Below, in pieces: positions 29,232 to 38,268 of a stretch of DNA of 64,000 nt (positions are counted from its first letter, which is position 1; every line of letters begins with the position of its first letter). Origin of the DNA: Pseudomonas chlororaphis subsp. aurantiaca (lineage in GTDB: Bacteria; Pseudomonadota; Gammaproteobacteria; Pseudomonadales; Pseudomonadaceae). A program made the translations under genes and the position numbers. The notes below the pieces were generated by a model, which saw only the letters and a program-made list of their open reading frames with translations, was not told where the DNA came from and searched no databases. Where the stretch lies: contig NZ_CP059162.1 in the NCBI RefSeq assembly GCF_013466605.1, positions 6,758,001-6,822,000 of the forward strand. Reading direction: 5' to 3'.

Positions 29232-30098
29232 TCAGTCGTCGAGCGCCTTCACCGACTTGGGCGACAGGCGCAGGCTGCGAAGGCTGCGCTTGACGCTCTT
29301 GAGGTGGTTGACCAGGCTCGGGCCGCGGGCCATGGCCACGCCCATCGCCAGGACGTCGATCACCACCAGGTGGGCGATGCGCGAGGTCAGCGGGGTGTAG
29401 ATCTCGGTGTCTTCGTGCACATCGATCGCCAGGTTGACGGTCGACAGTTCGGCCAGCGGTGTCTGGCTCGGGCACAGGGTGATCAGCGAGGCGCCGCTTT
29501 CACGCACCAGGTTGGCGGTGATCAGCAGGTCCTTGGAACGCCCGGACTGGGAAATGCAGATCGCCACGTCGGTGGGCTTGAGAGTCACCGCCGACATTGC
29601 CTGCATATGCGGGTCCGAATAGGCCGCCGCGGTCAGCAGCAAACGGAAGAACTTGTGCTGGGCATCCGCCGCCACCGCGCCGGAAGCGCCAAAGCCGTAG
29701 AACTCCACGCGCTGGGCCTGGGACATGAGGGTCACAGCCCTTTGCAACTCCACCGGATCGAGCTTCTCGCGAACCTCCATCAGGGTGTGCAGGGTGGTGT
29801 CGAAGATCTTCAGGCTGTAGTCGGCGACCGAGTCGTCTTCGTGGATCGCGAACTGGCCGAAGCTCGCCCCGGCGGCCAGGCTCTGGGCCAGCTTGAGCTT
29901 CAGGTCCTGGAACCCCGAGCAACCGATGGCCCGGCAGAAACGCACGATGGTCGGCTCGCTGATACCCACGCTGTGGGCCAGGTCGGCCATGGAACTGTGC
30001 ATCACAGCCGCAGGGTCGAGCAGCACATGATCGGCGACCTTGAGCTCCGACTTGCGCAAGAGATGGCGTGATTGGGCAATGTGCTGCAACAGATTCAA
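29232..30098 (-). CDS. RpiR/HexR-type regulator with SIS domain
   Basis: A 288-residue regulator with an N-terminal RpiR helix-turn-helix (MADLAHSVGISEPTIVRFCR, residues about 37-56) and a C-terminal SIS sugar-phosphate-binding domain (VEFYGFGASGAVAADAQHKF near residue 130; ICISQSGRSKDLL near residue 183). Relatives such as HexR sense keto-deoxy-phosphogluconate and control glucose catabolism. Here the neighbours are pyruvate carboxylase genes, which fits central carbon control. A palindromic TGTAGT-N3-ACTACA site lies 50 bases upstream and is a likely self-operator. Confidence 0.92.
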   Translation of the reverse strand: MNLLQHIAQSRHLLRKSELKVADHVLLDPAAVMHSSMADLAHSVGISEPTIVRFCRAIGCSGFQDLKLKLAQSLAAGASFGQFAIHEDDSVADYSLKIFDTTLHTLMEVREKLDPVELQRAVTLMSQAQRVEFYGFGASGAVAADAQHKFFRLLLTAAAYSDPHMQAMSAVTLKPTDVAICISQSGRSKDLLITANLVRESGASLITLCPSQTPLAELSTVNLAIDVHEDTEIYTPLTSRIAHLVVIDVLAMGVAMARGPSLVNHLKSVKRSLRSLRLSPKSVKALDD

Positions 30099-30147
30099 AG
30101 GGCTGGACTCATTGTTATGGGGCAGACGCCCAAGGATGTAGCAATTT

Positions 30148-30162
30148 TGTAGTTATACTACA
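30148..30162. promoter_or_regulatory. Operator-like palindrome upstream of the RpiR gene
   Basis: TGTAGTTATACTACA has perfect 6-bp arms and a 3-base centre, similar in form to HexR sites of other bacteria (TGTAAT-type arms). It lies 50 bases upstream of the regulator start. The rest of the 246-base gap (30163-30344) holds only a fragment resembling the GTAGCC REP family. Confidence 0.6.
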
Positions 30163-30344
30163 TGAATTCGCTTTTTGCCTGCTCAATGCGTAACTGAATC
30201 CCCTCTGCGCCCCACTGTTTTGGCCTCGCGTGCTCTTTGTAGCTACTGGCGCAGCCTGCGCTCGCACCGGACTGCATCGCCGCCACAGCTTCGGTGAAAG
30301 CCGAATCTCGGATATTCCTGAAAATCTCTGCCCCCTTGCGATTA

Positions 30345-33209
30345 CTACAAGGTCTCGGCCCTCAATAGCGCCGCCAGGCCCTCGGCTTCCACCGGCCGGC
30401 TGATCAGGTAGCCCTGCACCTCATCGCATTTCTGCTCCTTGAGAAACGCCAGCTGCCCCGGATGCTCCACCCCTTCGGCCACCACTTTCAGCGACAGCCC
30501 GTGGGCCATGGCGATGATCGCCCGGGTGATTGCCGCATCGGCGCCGCCGTCGCTCAGGCCGCGGATGAATGCCTGATCGATCTTCACGTAGTCCACCGGA
30601 ATCCGCTTGAGGTAACTCAGCGAGGAATAACCGGTGCCGAAGTCGTCGATGGCCAGTTTCACCCCCAGGTCACGCAGTTGCTGGAAGGTCGAAACGATGT
30701 GCTCGACGCTGTCGAGCAGATGGCTTTCAGTCAGCTCCAGCTCGAGGAAATGCGGCGCCAGCCCGGTCTCTTCCAGCACGCTGCGCACCAGGCTGACCAG
30801 CTTGCCCTGGCGCAGCTGATGCACCGACAGGTTCACCGATACCCGAATCGCCGGCAGCCCCTGGCGCTGCCACTCGCAGGCTTGCCAGCAGGCCTGGCGC
30901 AACACGAATTCGCCGATCGGGCCGATCAGCCCGATCTCCTCCGCGAGGCCGATAAAGTCCCCCGGCGGCACCCGCCCCAGGTCGGGATGGTCCCAGCGCA
31001 CCAGGGCTTCGGCGGCATTCAGGCGGCCAGTGGCGAGGCACAGTTTCGGCTGGTAGAACACCTTCAACTGGCGTTCCTCGACCGCCTTGCGCAGCAGGTT
31101 CTCCAGTTGCAGGCGCTCCAGGGTGCTGGCTTGCAGGCTGGCGGTGTAGAACTGGAAGTTGTTGCCGCCCAGGTGCTTGGCGTGTTGCATGGCGATGTTC
31201 GCCTGGCTGATCAACGCCGGAATTTCCCGCGCGCTGTCGGGCAGCATGCTGATGCCCATAGAGGCGCTGACCACCAGCTCGTGGCCTTCCACGGTGATCG
31301 GCAAGCGCAGCTTCGCCGACAGGCGGGTCGCCACCCGGGTCAGGCTCGACAGGCTGCCATAGGCGTCGAACAGCACCGCGAACTCATCGCCGGACAACCG
31401 GGCAATGGTGTCGGCTTCCGGCAGCGCATTGACCAGCCGCCGAGCCATTTTCTGCAACAGTTGGTCGGCGACGTCGTGGCCCAGGCTGTCGTTGAGCAGC
31501 TTGAAACGGTCCAGGTTGATATGCACCAGGGCCAGACTGCGGCCACCCTGGCGCATCCGTTGATGGGCCTCGCGCAAGCGTTCACGAAACAGCGAACGGT
31601 TGGCCAGGCCGGTGAGTTCGTCGTAATGGGTCAGGTAGCGCATGCGCTCTTCGGATTCGCGCCGCGCCGACAGATCGGCGAAGAAGCCCACAATATGGCT
31701 GATATTTCCCCGCGTATCGCGCACCACATTCAATTGCAGCCACTGCGGGTACAGCTCGCCGTTCTTGCGCGCCTCCACCAGCTCGCCCTGCCAGCTGCCG
31801 TGCTGTTCGAGGGCTTGATGAATCACCGGGTAGTGCCGGCGTGCGTCACGACTGCACGGCAGGTCAACCACATTGCGCCCGAGCATGTCCTCGATCTGGT
31901 AACCGGTGACCCGGCTGAACGCCTGGTTGACCGCCAGCAGCACGTAACCGGGGTCGAGGATCACGATGCCTTCGCTCGCCGCCTCGAACACCATCGCCGA
32001 CAGGCGTCGCTGCTCTTCCTGCTGCTTGCTGGCGCTGATATCGCGCCGGGTGCCGACCATGCGCAGCACCCGCCCACCGGGGCCGCGCTCCACGGCGCGC
32101 CCACGGTCCTCGATCCAGACCCAGTGGCCATCGCCGTGGCGCACGCGGTATTCCACCAGGTAATCCTCGGTGCGCCCCTTCAGGTGCTCGACCAGTGCGC
32201 GCTTGAGCAGCGGCAGGTCTTCGGGGTGCAGCAGCGGCTTGAGGTGGCTGAGCATCGCCCTTACGAACTCCGGCTCCAGGCCGAACAGTTCCTTGATATG
32301 GCTGTGATGGACCTCGTCGGTCTGCAGGTTCCAGTCCCACAGCCCCAACTGGCTGGCCTTCAGGGCCAGGGCAAGGCGTGCCTCGCTCTTGCTCAGGGCC
32401 TGGTTGGCCGCATCCAGCTCGAGGCTGCGCTGGGCCACCCGGCTTTCCAGGCCGACCTGGGCTTCGCGCAGCTCTTCTTCGGCGCGGCGGCGCTGCTCGA
32501 CTTCCCGCAGCAGCTCGCTGTTGAGCTGTTCGCTGCAGCTCTGCGCCTGTTGCAGATGTTCGATCAGGGCCTGGTTCTGGAAACGCCGCAGCAAGCCCAT
32601 CTGGATCAGGCGGTTGACCTGCCAGGCCACCACGCTCAGCGACACCAGCAGGATCAAGCCCAGCCAGCCCCAGCCACGCTGCTGCTCGTCGCCGCCCCAG
32701 AACAGGTAGCCGATCGCCGGTAGCAAACAGGGCAAGGTAAAGGACAGGAAGGCCGGCAGGCTGACCGCGTAGGCCACGCTGGCCGAGAGGATCGCCGCGC
32801 CGATCAGACCGAAGACCCAGGCCTGTTGCAGGAAATTGTCGGTGGGCATCAGCGCGATGCCGGCGCAAGCCAGGGTCAGGCCGCTGACGGCGGAGCCGAG
32901 CAGGAACATGCGGCGCCAGACCGGTTGCGCCTGGCGGCTGGGAATCGCCGAGTCGAATGCCGCCACCTGGATCACCCGCAGGGCGACCAGGGCCAGCAGC
33001 CAGACCATCCACACGCTGACCAGCCAATAACGCTCGGGGCTCCATAGCAGCCAGGCGCAGACCAGGCCGTTGAGCAGCATGAACAGGGTGGGCAACAGGG
33101 AGCCCTGATAAAGCAGGCGCGTGCGCTCTACCGCCATCTCCATGGCGTATTGCTTGCGAACAACCCGAGGCTCCACGAAGGGTCCGGACGGGCCAGTGCT
33201 GAGTGTCAT
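30345..33209 (-). CDS. Membrane-bound PAS-GGDEF-EAL protein
   Basis: A 954-residue cyclic-di-GMP signalling protein. About six membrane segments occupy residues 35-215, followed by a coiled coil (to about 290), two PAS/PAC domains (about 290-415 and 415-540), a GGDEF domain with SGDEF near residue 607, and an EAL domain with EALVRW near residue 735, LELTESHLL, DDFGTGYSSLSYLKRIPVDY and VAEGVEH. EAL residues look complete, so phosphodiesterase activity is expected; SGDEF is a permitted variant, so synthase activity is possible. It is divergent from uvrD as in P. aeruginosa PA5442-PA5443. Start chosen at the ATG giving the membrane N-terminus; the ribosome site is weak. Confidence 0.93.
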   Translation of the reverse strand: MTLSTGPSGPFVEPRVVRKQYAMEMAVERTRLLYQGSLLPTLFMLLNGLVCAWLLWSPERYWLVSVWMVWLLALVALRVIQVAAFDSAIPSRQAQPVWRRMFLLGSAVSGLTLACAGIALMPTDNFLQQAWVFGLIGAAILSASVAYAVSLPAFLSFTLPCLLPAIGYLFWGGDEQQRGWGWLGLILLVSLSVVAWQVNRLIQMGLLRRFQNQALIEHLQQAQSCSEQLNSELLREVEQRRRAEEELREAQVGLESRVAQRSLELDAANQALSKSEARLALALKASQLGLWDWNLQTDEVHHSHIKELFGLEPEFVRAMLSHLKPLLHPEDLPLLKRALVEHLKGRTEDYLVEYRVRHGDGHWVWIEDRGRAVERGPGGRVLRMVGTRRDISASKQQEEQRRLSAMVFEAASEGIVILDPGYVLLAVNQAFSRVTGYQIEDMLGRNVVDLPCSRDARRHYPVIHQALEQHGSWQGELVEARKNGELYPQWLQLNVVRDTRGNISHIVGFFADLSARRESEERMRYLTHYDELTGLANRSLFRERLREAHQRMRQGGRSLALVHINLDRFKLLNDSLGHDVADQLLQKMARRLVNALPEADTIARLSGDEFAVLFDAYGSLSSLTRVATRLSAKLRLPITVEGHELVVSASMGISMLPDSAREIPALISQANIAMQHAKHLGGNNFQFYTASLQASTLERLQLENLLRKAVEERQLKVFYQPKLCLATGRLNAAEALVRWDHPDLGRVPPGDFIGLAEEIGLIGPIGEFVLRQACWQACEWQRQGLPAIRVSVNLSVHQLRQGKLVSLVRSVLEETGLAPHFLELELTESHLLDSVEHIVSTFQQLRDLGVKLAIDDFGTGYSSLSYLKRIPVDYVKIDQAFIRGLSDGGADAAITRAIIAMAHGLSLKVVAEGVEHPGQLAFLKEQKCDEVQGYLISRPVEAEGLAALLRAETL

Positions 33210-33455
33210 AGGCAGTGTTCTTATAATGATTGAGCCCGAAACGTCGCCGGAGCATACACAAGCAACCGCCCGGACCAAACTGCCTGGAATCATAAAATCG
33301 GCAAATCGGCTCGAGCGCCGATCCCGCTGAAATTCCTCCAGCCAAGCCCGGCCAACGGCTGCAGCCCGTGACCGACCGGTCGTCCCCAGCGTTCTTTTAT
33401 CGGCTAAACCAAAGCTTGGTTTGCCCGGTGTGCGCCAGCCCCCTAGAATGCCCCG

Positions 33456-35639
33456 ATGCGCGACGATCTCTCCCTTCTGCTGAACTCCCTCAACGATGCC
33501 CAACGCCAGGCCGTAGCTGCCTCCTTGGGTCGTCAGTTGGTCCTGGCCGGTGCTGGCTCCGGTAAAACCCGAGTGCTGGTGCACCGTATCGCCTGGTTGA
33601 TCCAGGTCGAGAACGCCTCGCCCCACTCCATCCTGTCGGTGACCTTCACCAACAAGGCCGCTGCCGAGATGCGCCAGCGCATCGAGCAATTGATGGGTAT
33701 CAACCCGGCCGGCATGTGGGTCGGCACCTTCCACGGCCTGGCGCACCGCCTGCTGCGGGCGCACTGGCAAGAAGCCGGCCTGAGCCAGACCTTCCAGATC
33801 CTCGACAGCGACGACCAGCAACGCCTGGTCAAGCGGGTGATCCGCGACCTCGGCCTGGACGAGCAGCGCTGGCCGGCCCGGCAGGCCCAGTGGTTCATCA
33901 ACGGGCAGAAGGACGAAGGCCTGCGTCCGCAACACATTCAAGCCAGCGGCGACCTGTTCCTGGCCACCATGCGCGGCATCTACGAAGCCTACGAGGCCGC
34001 CTGCCAGCGCGCCGGGGTCATCGACTTCTCCGAGCTTCTGCTGCGCGCCCTGGACCTGTGGCGCGACCACCCGGGCCTGCTGGCGCACTACCAGAAGCGT
34101 TTCCGCCATGTGCTGGTGGACGAGTTCCAGGACACCAACGCCGTGCAGTACGCCTGGTTGCGCCTGCTGGCCAAGGGCGGCGACAGCCTGATGGTGGTGG
34201 GCGACGACGACCAGTCGATCTACGGCTGGCGCGGCGCGAAGATCGAGAACATCCACCAGTACTCCGAAGACTTCCCGGACACCGAAGTGATCCGCCTGGA
34301 GCAGAACTACCGCTCCACCGCCGGCATCCTCAAGGCCGCCAACGCCCTGATCGCCAATAACACCGGGCGCCTGGGCAAGGAGCTGTGGACCGACGGCGGC
34401 GAAGGCGAAGCGATCAACCTGTACGCCGCCTTCAACGAACACGATGAAGCGCGCTACGTGGTGGAAACCATCGAAAGCGCCCTGAAGACCGGCCTGGCCC
34501 GCAGCGATATCGCCATCCTGTATCGCTCCAACGCTCAGTCGCGGGTGCTGGAAGAAGCGCTGCTGCGCGAGCGCATTCCGTACCGTATCTACGGCGGCCA
34601 GCGCTTCTTCGAACGCGCCGAGATCAAGAACGCCATGGCCTACCTGCGCCTGCTCGAAGGTCGCGGCAACGACGCGGCCCTGGAGCGGGTGATCAACGTG
34701 CCGACCCGCGGCATTGGCGAAAAGACTGTCGAAGCGATTCGCGAGCACGCGCGCCACAGCCATGTGTCGATGTGGGAAGCGATGCGCCAGCTGGTGGTCA
34801 ATAAAGGCGTGACCGGACGCGCCGCCGGCGCCCTGGGCGCCTTCATGGAACTGATCGAGCACCTGGCGACCGTGACCGCCGAGATGCCGTTGCACCTGAT
34901 GACCCAGACCGTCATCGAGCAATCCGGCCTGATCGCCTACCACGAAGCGGAAAAAGGCGAGAAAGGCCAGGCCCGGGTAGAAAACCTCGAGGAACTGGTC
35001 AGCGCCGCGCGCAACTTCGAACATACCGAAGAAGACCAGGAGCTGACGCCGCTGGCGGCCTTCCTCGGCCACGCTTCGCTGGAAGCCGGCGACACCCAGG
35101 CCGACGAGCACGAAGACAGCATCCAGCTCATGACCCTGCACAGCGCCAAGGGCCTGGAATTCCCTTACGTGTTCCTGGTGGGCATGGAAGAAGGCCTGTT
35201 CCCGCACAAGATGAGCCTGGAAGAACCCGGCCGCCTTGAAGAAGAACGCCGCCTGGCCTACGTCGGCATCACCCGGGCGATGCAGAACCTGGTGATGACC
35301 TACGCCGAAACCCGACGCCTGTACGGCAGCGAGACCTACAACAAGGTGTCGCGTTTCGTACGGGAAGTTCCGAAGGGGCTGATCCAGGAAGTGCGCCTGT
35401 CCAACAGCGTCAGCCGTCCGTTCGGCGGCGGCCAGTCGCAGAGCACCAGCAGCCTGTTCGGTGGCAGCGAGATCCCGGACACCGGCCTCAGCCTCGGCCA
35501 GGCCGTACGCCACTCGGTATTCGGCGACGGCGTGATCCTCAACTTCGAAGGCGCCGGCGCCCAGGCCCGGGTCCAGGTGAACTTCAGCGAAGGCAGCAAG
35601 TGGCTGATGCTCGGCTACGCCAAGCTCGAAGCCATCTGA
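33456..35639 (+). CDS. uvrD: DNA helicase II
   Basis: SF1 helicase that unwinds DNA in nucleotide excision and mismatch repair. The 727-residue protein matches UvrD length and has Walker A AGAGSGKT at residues 31-38, TFTNKAAAEMRQR near residue 68, Walker B VDEFQDTN at residues 221-228, GDDDQSIYGWRGA near residue 249, QNYRSTAGIL, and the helicase motifs LMTLHSAKGLEF and EERRLAYVGITRA near residues 560-605. The C-terminal Tudor-like tail (VFGDGVILNFEG) is present. No LexA box was found upstream. Confidence 0.97.
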   Translation: MRDDLSLLLNSLNDAQRQAVAASLGRQLVLAGAGSGKTRVLVHRIAWLIQVENASPHSILSVTFTNKAAAEMRQRIEQLMGINPAGMWVGTFHGLAHRLLRAHWQEAGLSQTFQILDSDDQQRLVKRVIRDLGLDEQRWPARQAQWFINGQKDEGLRPQHIQASGDLFLATMRGIYEAYEAACQRAGVIDFSELLLRALDLWRDHPGLLAHYQKRFRHVLVDEFQDTNAVQYAWLRLLAKGGDSLMVVGDDDQSIYGWRGAKIENIHQYSEDFPDTEVIRLEQNYRSTAGILKAANALIANNTGRLGKELWTDGGEGEAINLYAAFNEHDEARYVVETIESALKTGLARSDIAILYRSNAQSRVLEEALLRERIPYRIYGGQRFFERAEIKNAMAYLRLLEGRGNDAALERVINVPTRGIGEKTVEAIREHARHSHVSMWEAMRQLVVNKGVTGRAAGALGAFMELIEHLATVTAEMPLHLMTQTVIEQSGLIAYHEAEKGEKGQARVENLEELVSAARNFEHTEEDQELTPLAAFLGHASLEAGDTQADEHEDSIQLMTLHSAKGLEFPYVFLVGMEEGLFPHKMSLEEPGRLEEERRLAYVGITRAMQNLVMTYAETRRLYGSETYNKVSRFVREVPKGLIQEVRLSNSVSRPFGGGQSQSTSSLFGGSEIPDTGLSLGQAVRHSVFGDGVILNFEGAGAQARVQVNFSEGSKWLMLGYAKLEAI

Positions 35640-35721
35640 AGCCTCGACTCCGACTTCGCCATGCAAGGGCGATGCTTCTGAACGAGAAGCGACCCGCGAC
35701 ATGGGGCGGAATCGGCCCGAT

Positions 35722-35750
35722 CGGCGCCGGCAGTGAGACTGCTGGCGCCG
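35722..35750 (+). terminator. Hairpin after uvrD
   Basis: Arms CGGCGCCGGCAG and CTGCTGGCGCCG (one wobble pair) with a short loop, followed by GGATGTTTT. T-run is short, so terminator strength is uncertain. Nothing else was seen in the gap 35640-35931. Confidence 0.5.
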
Positions 35751-35931
35751 GGATGTTTTGCCACTGAACCATCGCATCCGCCCAACGGACAAACCTGTAC
35801 AGGGCCCACTTGCCTCGACCGAAGCTGAACCGCGGCTGTCAGGCAAAAGCCCGAAACACTCTGCCGCTAGCCAGTGACACTTCACCTGTGCAACATGGCG
35901 CGCGTGCCATCCACAAATGGGAATTCCCTTT

Positions 35932-36810
35932 ATGAAACGTTTTCTTAGCATCGCCATGGCGTTGTGCATCGGCCTGACGATGAGCCTCGACGCCAACGCC
36001 AAGCGCTTTGGTGGCGGCAAAAGCGCCGGCGCTGCACCGACCCACCAGACCAGCCAAATGGCTCCGTCCTCTTCCGGCATGGGTCCTGCCGCCGCGACCG
36101 CAGGGGCTGCCGGTGCCGCGGGCGCTGCCACCAAGGCCAGCGGTGCTTCGCGCTGGCTCGGCCCATTGGCCGGTATCGCCGCAGGCGGCCTGCTCGCCTC
36201 CATGTTCATGGGCGACGGCTTCCAGGGCATGCAGATCTTCGACATCCTGATCATGGCGGTCATCGCCTTCCTGGTCTTCCGCTTTATCGCCGCCCGTCGT
36301 CGCAAGCAGCAGGAGCAGTACGCTCCAGCCGGCCACGCGCCGATGCAGCGTGAAGCCTTCGAGCCAAAACCGGCCTCCGGTTCGATCTTCGGCGGTTCGG
36401 CTGCACCTGCCGCCGCGGCCCGTCCGGTGATCAACGCCCCGGCCTGGTTCAACGAAGAGCGTTTCGTCGAAGCCGCGCGCAACCACTTCCAGTCCCTGCA
36501 GCAACACTGGGACGCCAACGAAATGGACAAGATCGCCGAGTTCGTGACCCCGCAGATGCTGCAGTTCCTGAAGCAGGAACGTGCCGATCTGGGCGACGGC
36601 TTCCAGTCGACCTACATCGACAACCTCAATGTGCAGCTTGAAGGCGTCGACGACCGTGCCGACAAGACCATCGCGACCCTGACCTTCACCGGCGTGTCGA
36701 AGAGCTCGCGTTTCGACCAGGGCGAAGCGTTCAGCGAAAGCTGGAACATGGAGCGCGCCCAGGGCGAAAACCAGCCTTGGCTGGTTGCAGGTATCCGCCA
36801 GAACGGCTGA
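35932..36810 (+). CDS. Tim44-like domain membrane protein
   Basis: A 292-residue protein with a signal-like N-terminus (MKRFLSIAMALCIGLTMSLD), an alanine- and glycine-rich stretch, a membrane segment near residues 95-112 (IFDILIMAVIAFLVFRFIAA), and a C-terminal Tim44-like domain (FNEERFVEAARNHFQSLQQH and on to WLVAGIRQNG). Bacterial members are found widely in proteobacteria; their role is unclear though the fold binds membranes. The ATG at 35932 starts directly at the signal. An intrinsic terminator follows. Confidence 0.88.
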   Translation: MKRFLSIAMALCIGLTMSLDANAKRFGGGKSAGAAPTHQTSQMAPSSSGMGPAAATAGAAGAAGAATKASGASRWLGPLAGIAAGGLLASMFMGDGFQGMQIFDILIMAVIAFLVFRFIAARRRKQQEQYAPAGHAPMQREAFEPKPASGSIFGGSAAPAAAARPVINAPAWFNEERFVEAARNHFQSLQQHWDANEMDKIAEFVTPQMLQFLKQERADLGDGFQSTYIDNLNVQLEGVDDRADKTIATLTFTGVSKSSRFDQGEAFSESWNMERAQGENQPWLVAGIRQNG

Positions 36811-36836
36811 TCCTCTCCAGTGTCACATCGCTAATC

Positions 36837-36866
36837 GCAAAACCCCGGCTCAGGTCGGGGTTTTGC
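36837..36866 (+). terminator. Intrinsic terminator after the Tim44-like gene
   Basis: GCAAAACCCCG and CGGGGTTTTGC (11-bp arms) give a hairpin with A and T tracts on either side, usable in both directions. Confidence 0.9.
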
Positions 36867-36948
36867 ATTTCACGATTGCACTTATAGCGAGCTACTGTAT
36901 AAACCGCCGTCTATTAAACCGCGCCATAGAGCTAAGAGGACCCAGGCC

Positions 36949-37356
36949 GTGGAAGAAGTCATCGAGCAACTCCGTGAAGCAAACGAACCGGTACCCGTTC
37001 CCCTGGAACTGCCGGATGAAGACCTGCTGGTGGAAATCGAAGAACAGCTGTTCATCAATATCCCCTTCGTCTTCAAAGAGTTCCTGTTGACCGTGAGCGA
37101 TGTCGTCTACGGCAGCCTGGAGCCGGTCACCGTGACCGACCCGCAATCCCACACCTACCTGCCGGAAGTGGCCGCCACCGCCTGGGACATGGGTGTACCG
37201 CGCGAGCTGATCCCGATCTGCCAGGACGGTGACGACTACTACTGCGTCGAGGAAGACGGCACCGTGGTGCTCTGGTCCGGCGAAGAAGAGCTGATCACCG
37301 AAGAGTCCTGGGAATCGGTGTGGCACTGGGCGCGGGACGTCTGGCTGGAAAGCTGA
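36949..37356 (+). CDS. SMI1/KNR4 (SUKH) family protein
   Basis: A 135-residue acidic protein starting with GTG, with AAGAGGA upstream. The SUKH fold is indicated by LPDEDLLVEIEEQLFINIPF and VFKEFLLTVSDVVYG, then YLPEVAATAWDMGVPRELIP and ICQDGDDYYCVEEDG. Many SUKH proteins are immunity proteins against contact-dependent toxins, but single, conserved chromosomal copies such as this one without a toxin gene nearby may have a housekeeping role. No toxin or secretion gene is adjacent. Confidence 0.85.
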   Translation: MEEVIEQLREANEPVPVPLELPDEDLLVEIEEQLFINIPFVFKEFLLTVSDVVYGSLEPVTVTDPQSHTYLPEVAATAWDMGVPRELIPICQDGDDYYCVEEDGTVVLWSGEEELITEESWESVWHWARDVWLES

Positions 37357-37416
37357 TCGGCCTTGCACGGTTTCGCCCCGCGGGCGCAGGCGCATGGATC
37401 GACTGCCGCCCGTTGC

Positions 37417-38268
37417 ATGACGCTCGCAAGCGGTCGCCCCACCCGGTTGATCGCCGCATTGACGCTACTCGCCAGCAGCCTGCTGGCGGGTTGTCAGTCG
37501 CCGATGGCTCAGTTGCAAAGCCTGAGCACGCAATACGCCCATCAAGTCGAAGTCCTGCCCACCTCACCCTTCCCGCTTGCCAGCAGCCTGCCCCTGCGCT
37601 TACCCAAACAACCCCGCCTGCGCGTCTATCTTGAAGGCGACGGCCATGCCTGGGCGACAGCCCGCCAACCCAGCCTCGACCCCAGCCCGCAGCACCTGCT
37701 GATGGCGCAGTTGGCATTGAGCGATCCCCGCCCCAGCGTCTATCTGGCCCGCCCCTGCCAATTCGTCAGCGCGGCCGACTGTACGGCAGCCATCTGGACC
37801 GACCAGCGCTTTTGCGCAGCGGTATTGCGCAGCCTCGACCAGGCCCTCGACCGCCTCAAGCAGCGTTATGACAATCAGGATTTCGAGTTGATCGGCTATT
37901 CCGGTGGCGCGGCACTGGCCCTGTTGTTGGCCGCGCGGCGAGACGACATTGCCCAGGTGCAAACCCTGGCCGGAAACCTGAGCCCTCGGCTATGGGCCAA
38001 TGCGCTGGGGCTGAGCCCGTTGCACGGCTCCCTCGAGCCGCTGGACCAGGCACCCAAGCTGGCCCTGGTAGCGCAACGGCATTTGCTCGGCCAGGCCGAC
38101 CGCAACGTGCCTGCCAGCCTCTACCCCGCCTATCGGCAGGCGCTGGGCACGAAAGCCTTGTGCGTGCAATCCGTCAGCCTGCCCGGGGTCACCCACGACC
38201 AGGGCTGGCTCGAAGCCTGGCGACACTGGCGCGACCAGCCCTTGAGTTGTGCATCACCCGGCAATTAG
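37417..38268 (+). CDS. Lipoprotein with alpha/beta-hydrolase fold
   Basis: A 283-residue protein with a lipoprotein signal (LLASSLLAGC, acylated cysteine near residue 28). The hydrolase nucleophile motif GYSGGAA lies near residue 160 (G-x-S-x-G), and YLEGDGHAW near residue 75 could form the oxyanion strand. A histidine in GVTHDQGW near residue 263 fits the third catalytic residue. It is anchored in a membrane and may be an esterase; the substrate is unknown. The ATG at 37417 is chosen because it starts at the signal. Its stop overlaps the stop of the opposing antiporter gene. Confidence 0.85.
   Translation: MTLASGRPTRLIAALTLLASSLLAGCQSPMAQLQSLSTQYAHQVEVLPTSPFPLASSLPLRLPKQPRLRVYLEGDGHAWATARQPSLDPSPQHLLMAQLALSDPRPSVYLARPCQFVSAADCTAAIWTDQRFCAAVLRSLDQALDRLKQRYDNQDFELIGYSGGAALALLLAARRDDIAQVQTLAGNLSPRLWANALGLSPLHGSLEPLDQAPKLALVAQRHLLGQADRNVPASLYPAYRQALGTKALCVQSVSLPGVTHDQGWLEAWRHWRDQPLSCASPGN

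Noticed and set aside
33210..33455. LexA box or promoter for uvrD
   Set aside because: A TATAAT at 33222 is present but 230 bases from uvrD and without a matching -35; no CTGT-N8-ACAG LexA site was found.
30345..36530. A 2061-codon open frame on the minus strand
   Set aside because: Only the first part in map terms (30345-33209) is a real gene with recognisable domains. The rest is the complement of uvrD and the Tim44-like gene, kept open by high GC.
36949..37356. Contact-dependent toxin immunity gene
   Set aside because: The SUKH fold is common among immunity proteins, but no toxin, Rhs, CdiA or type VI genes lie nearby, so such a role is not supported.
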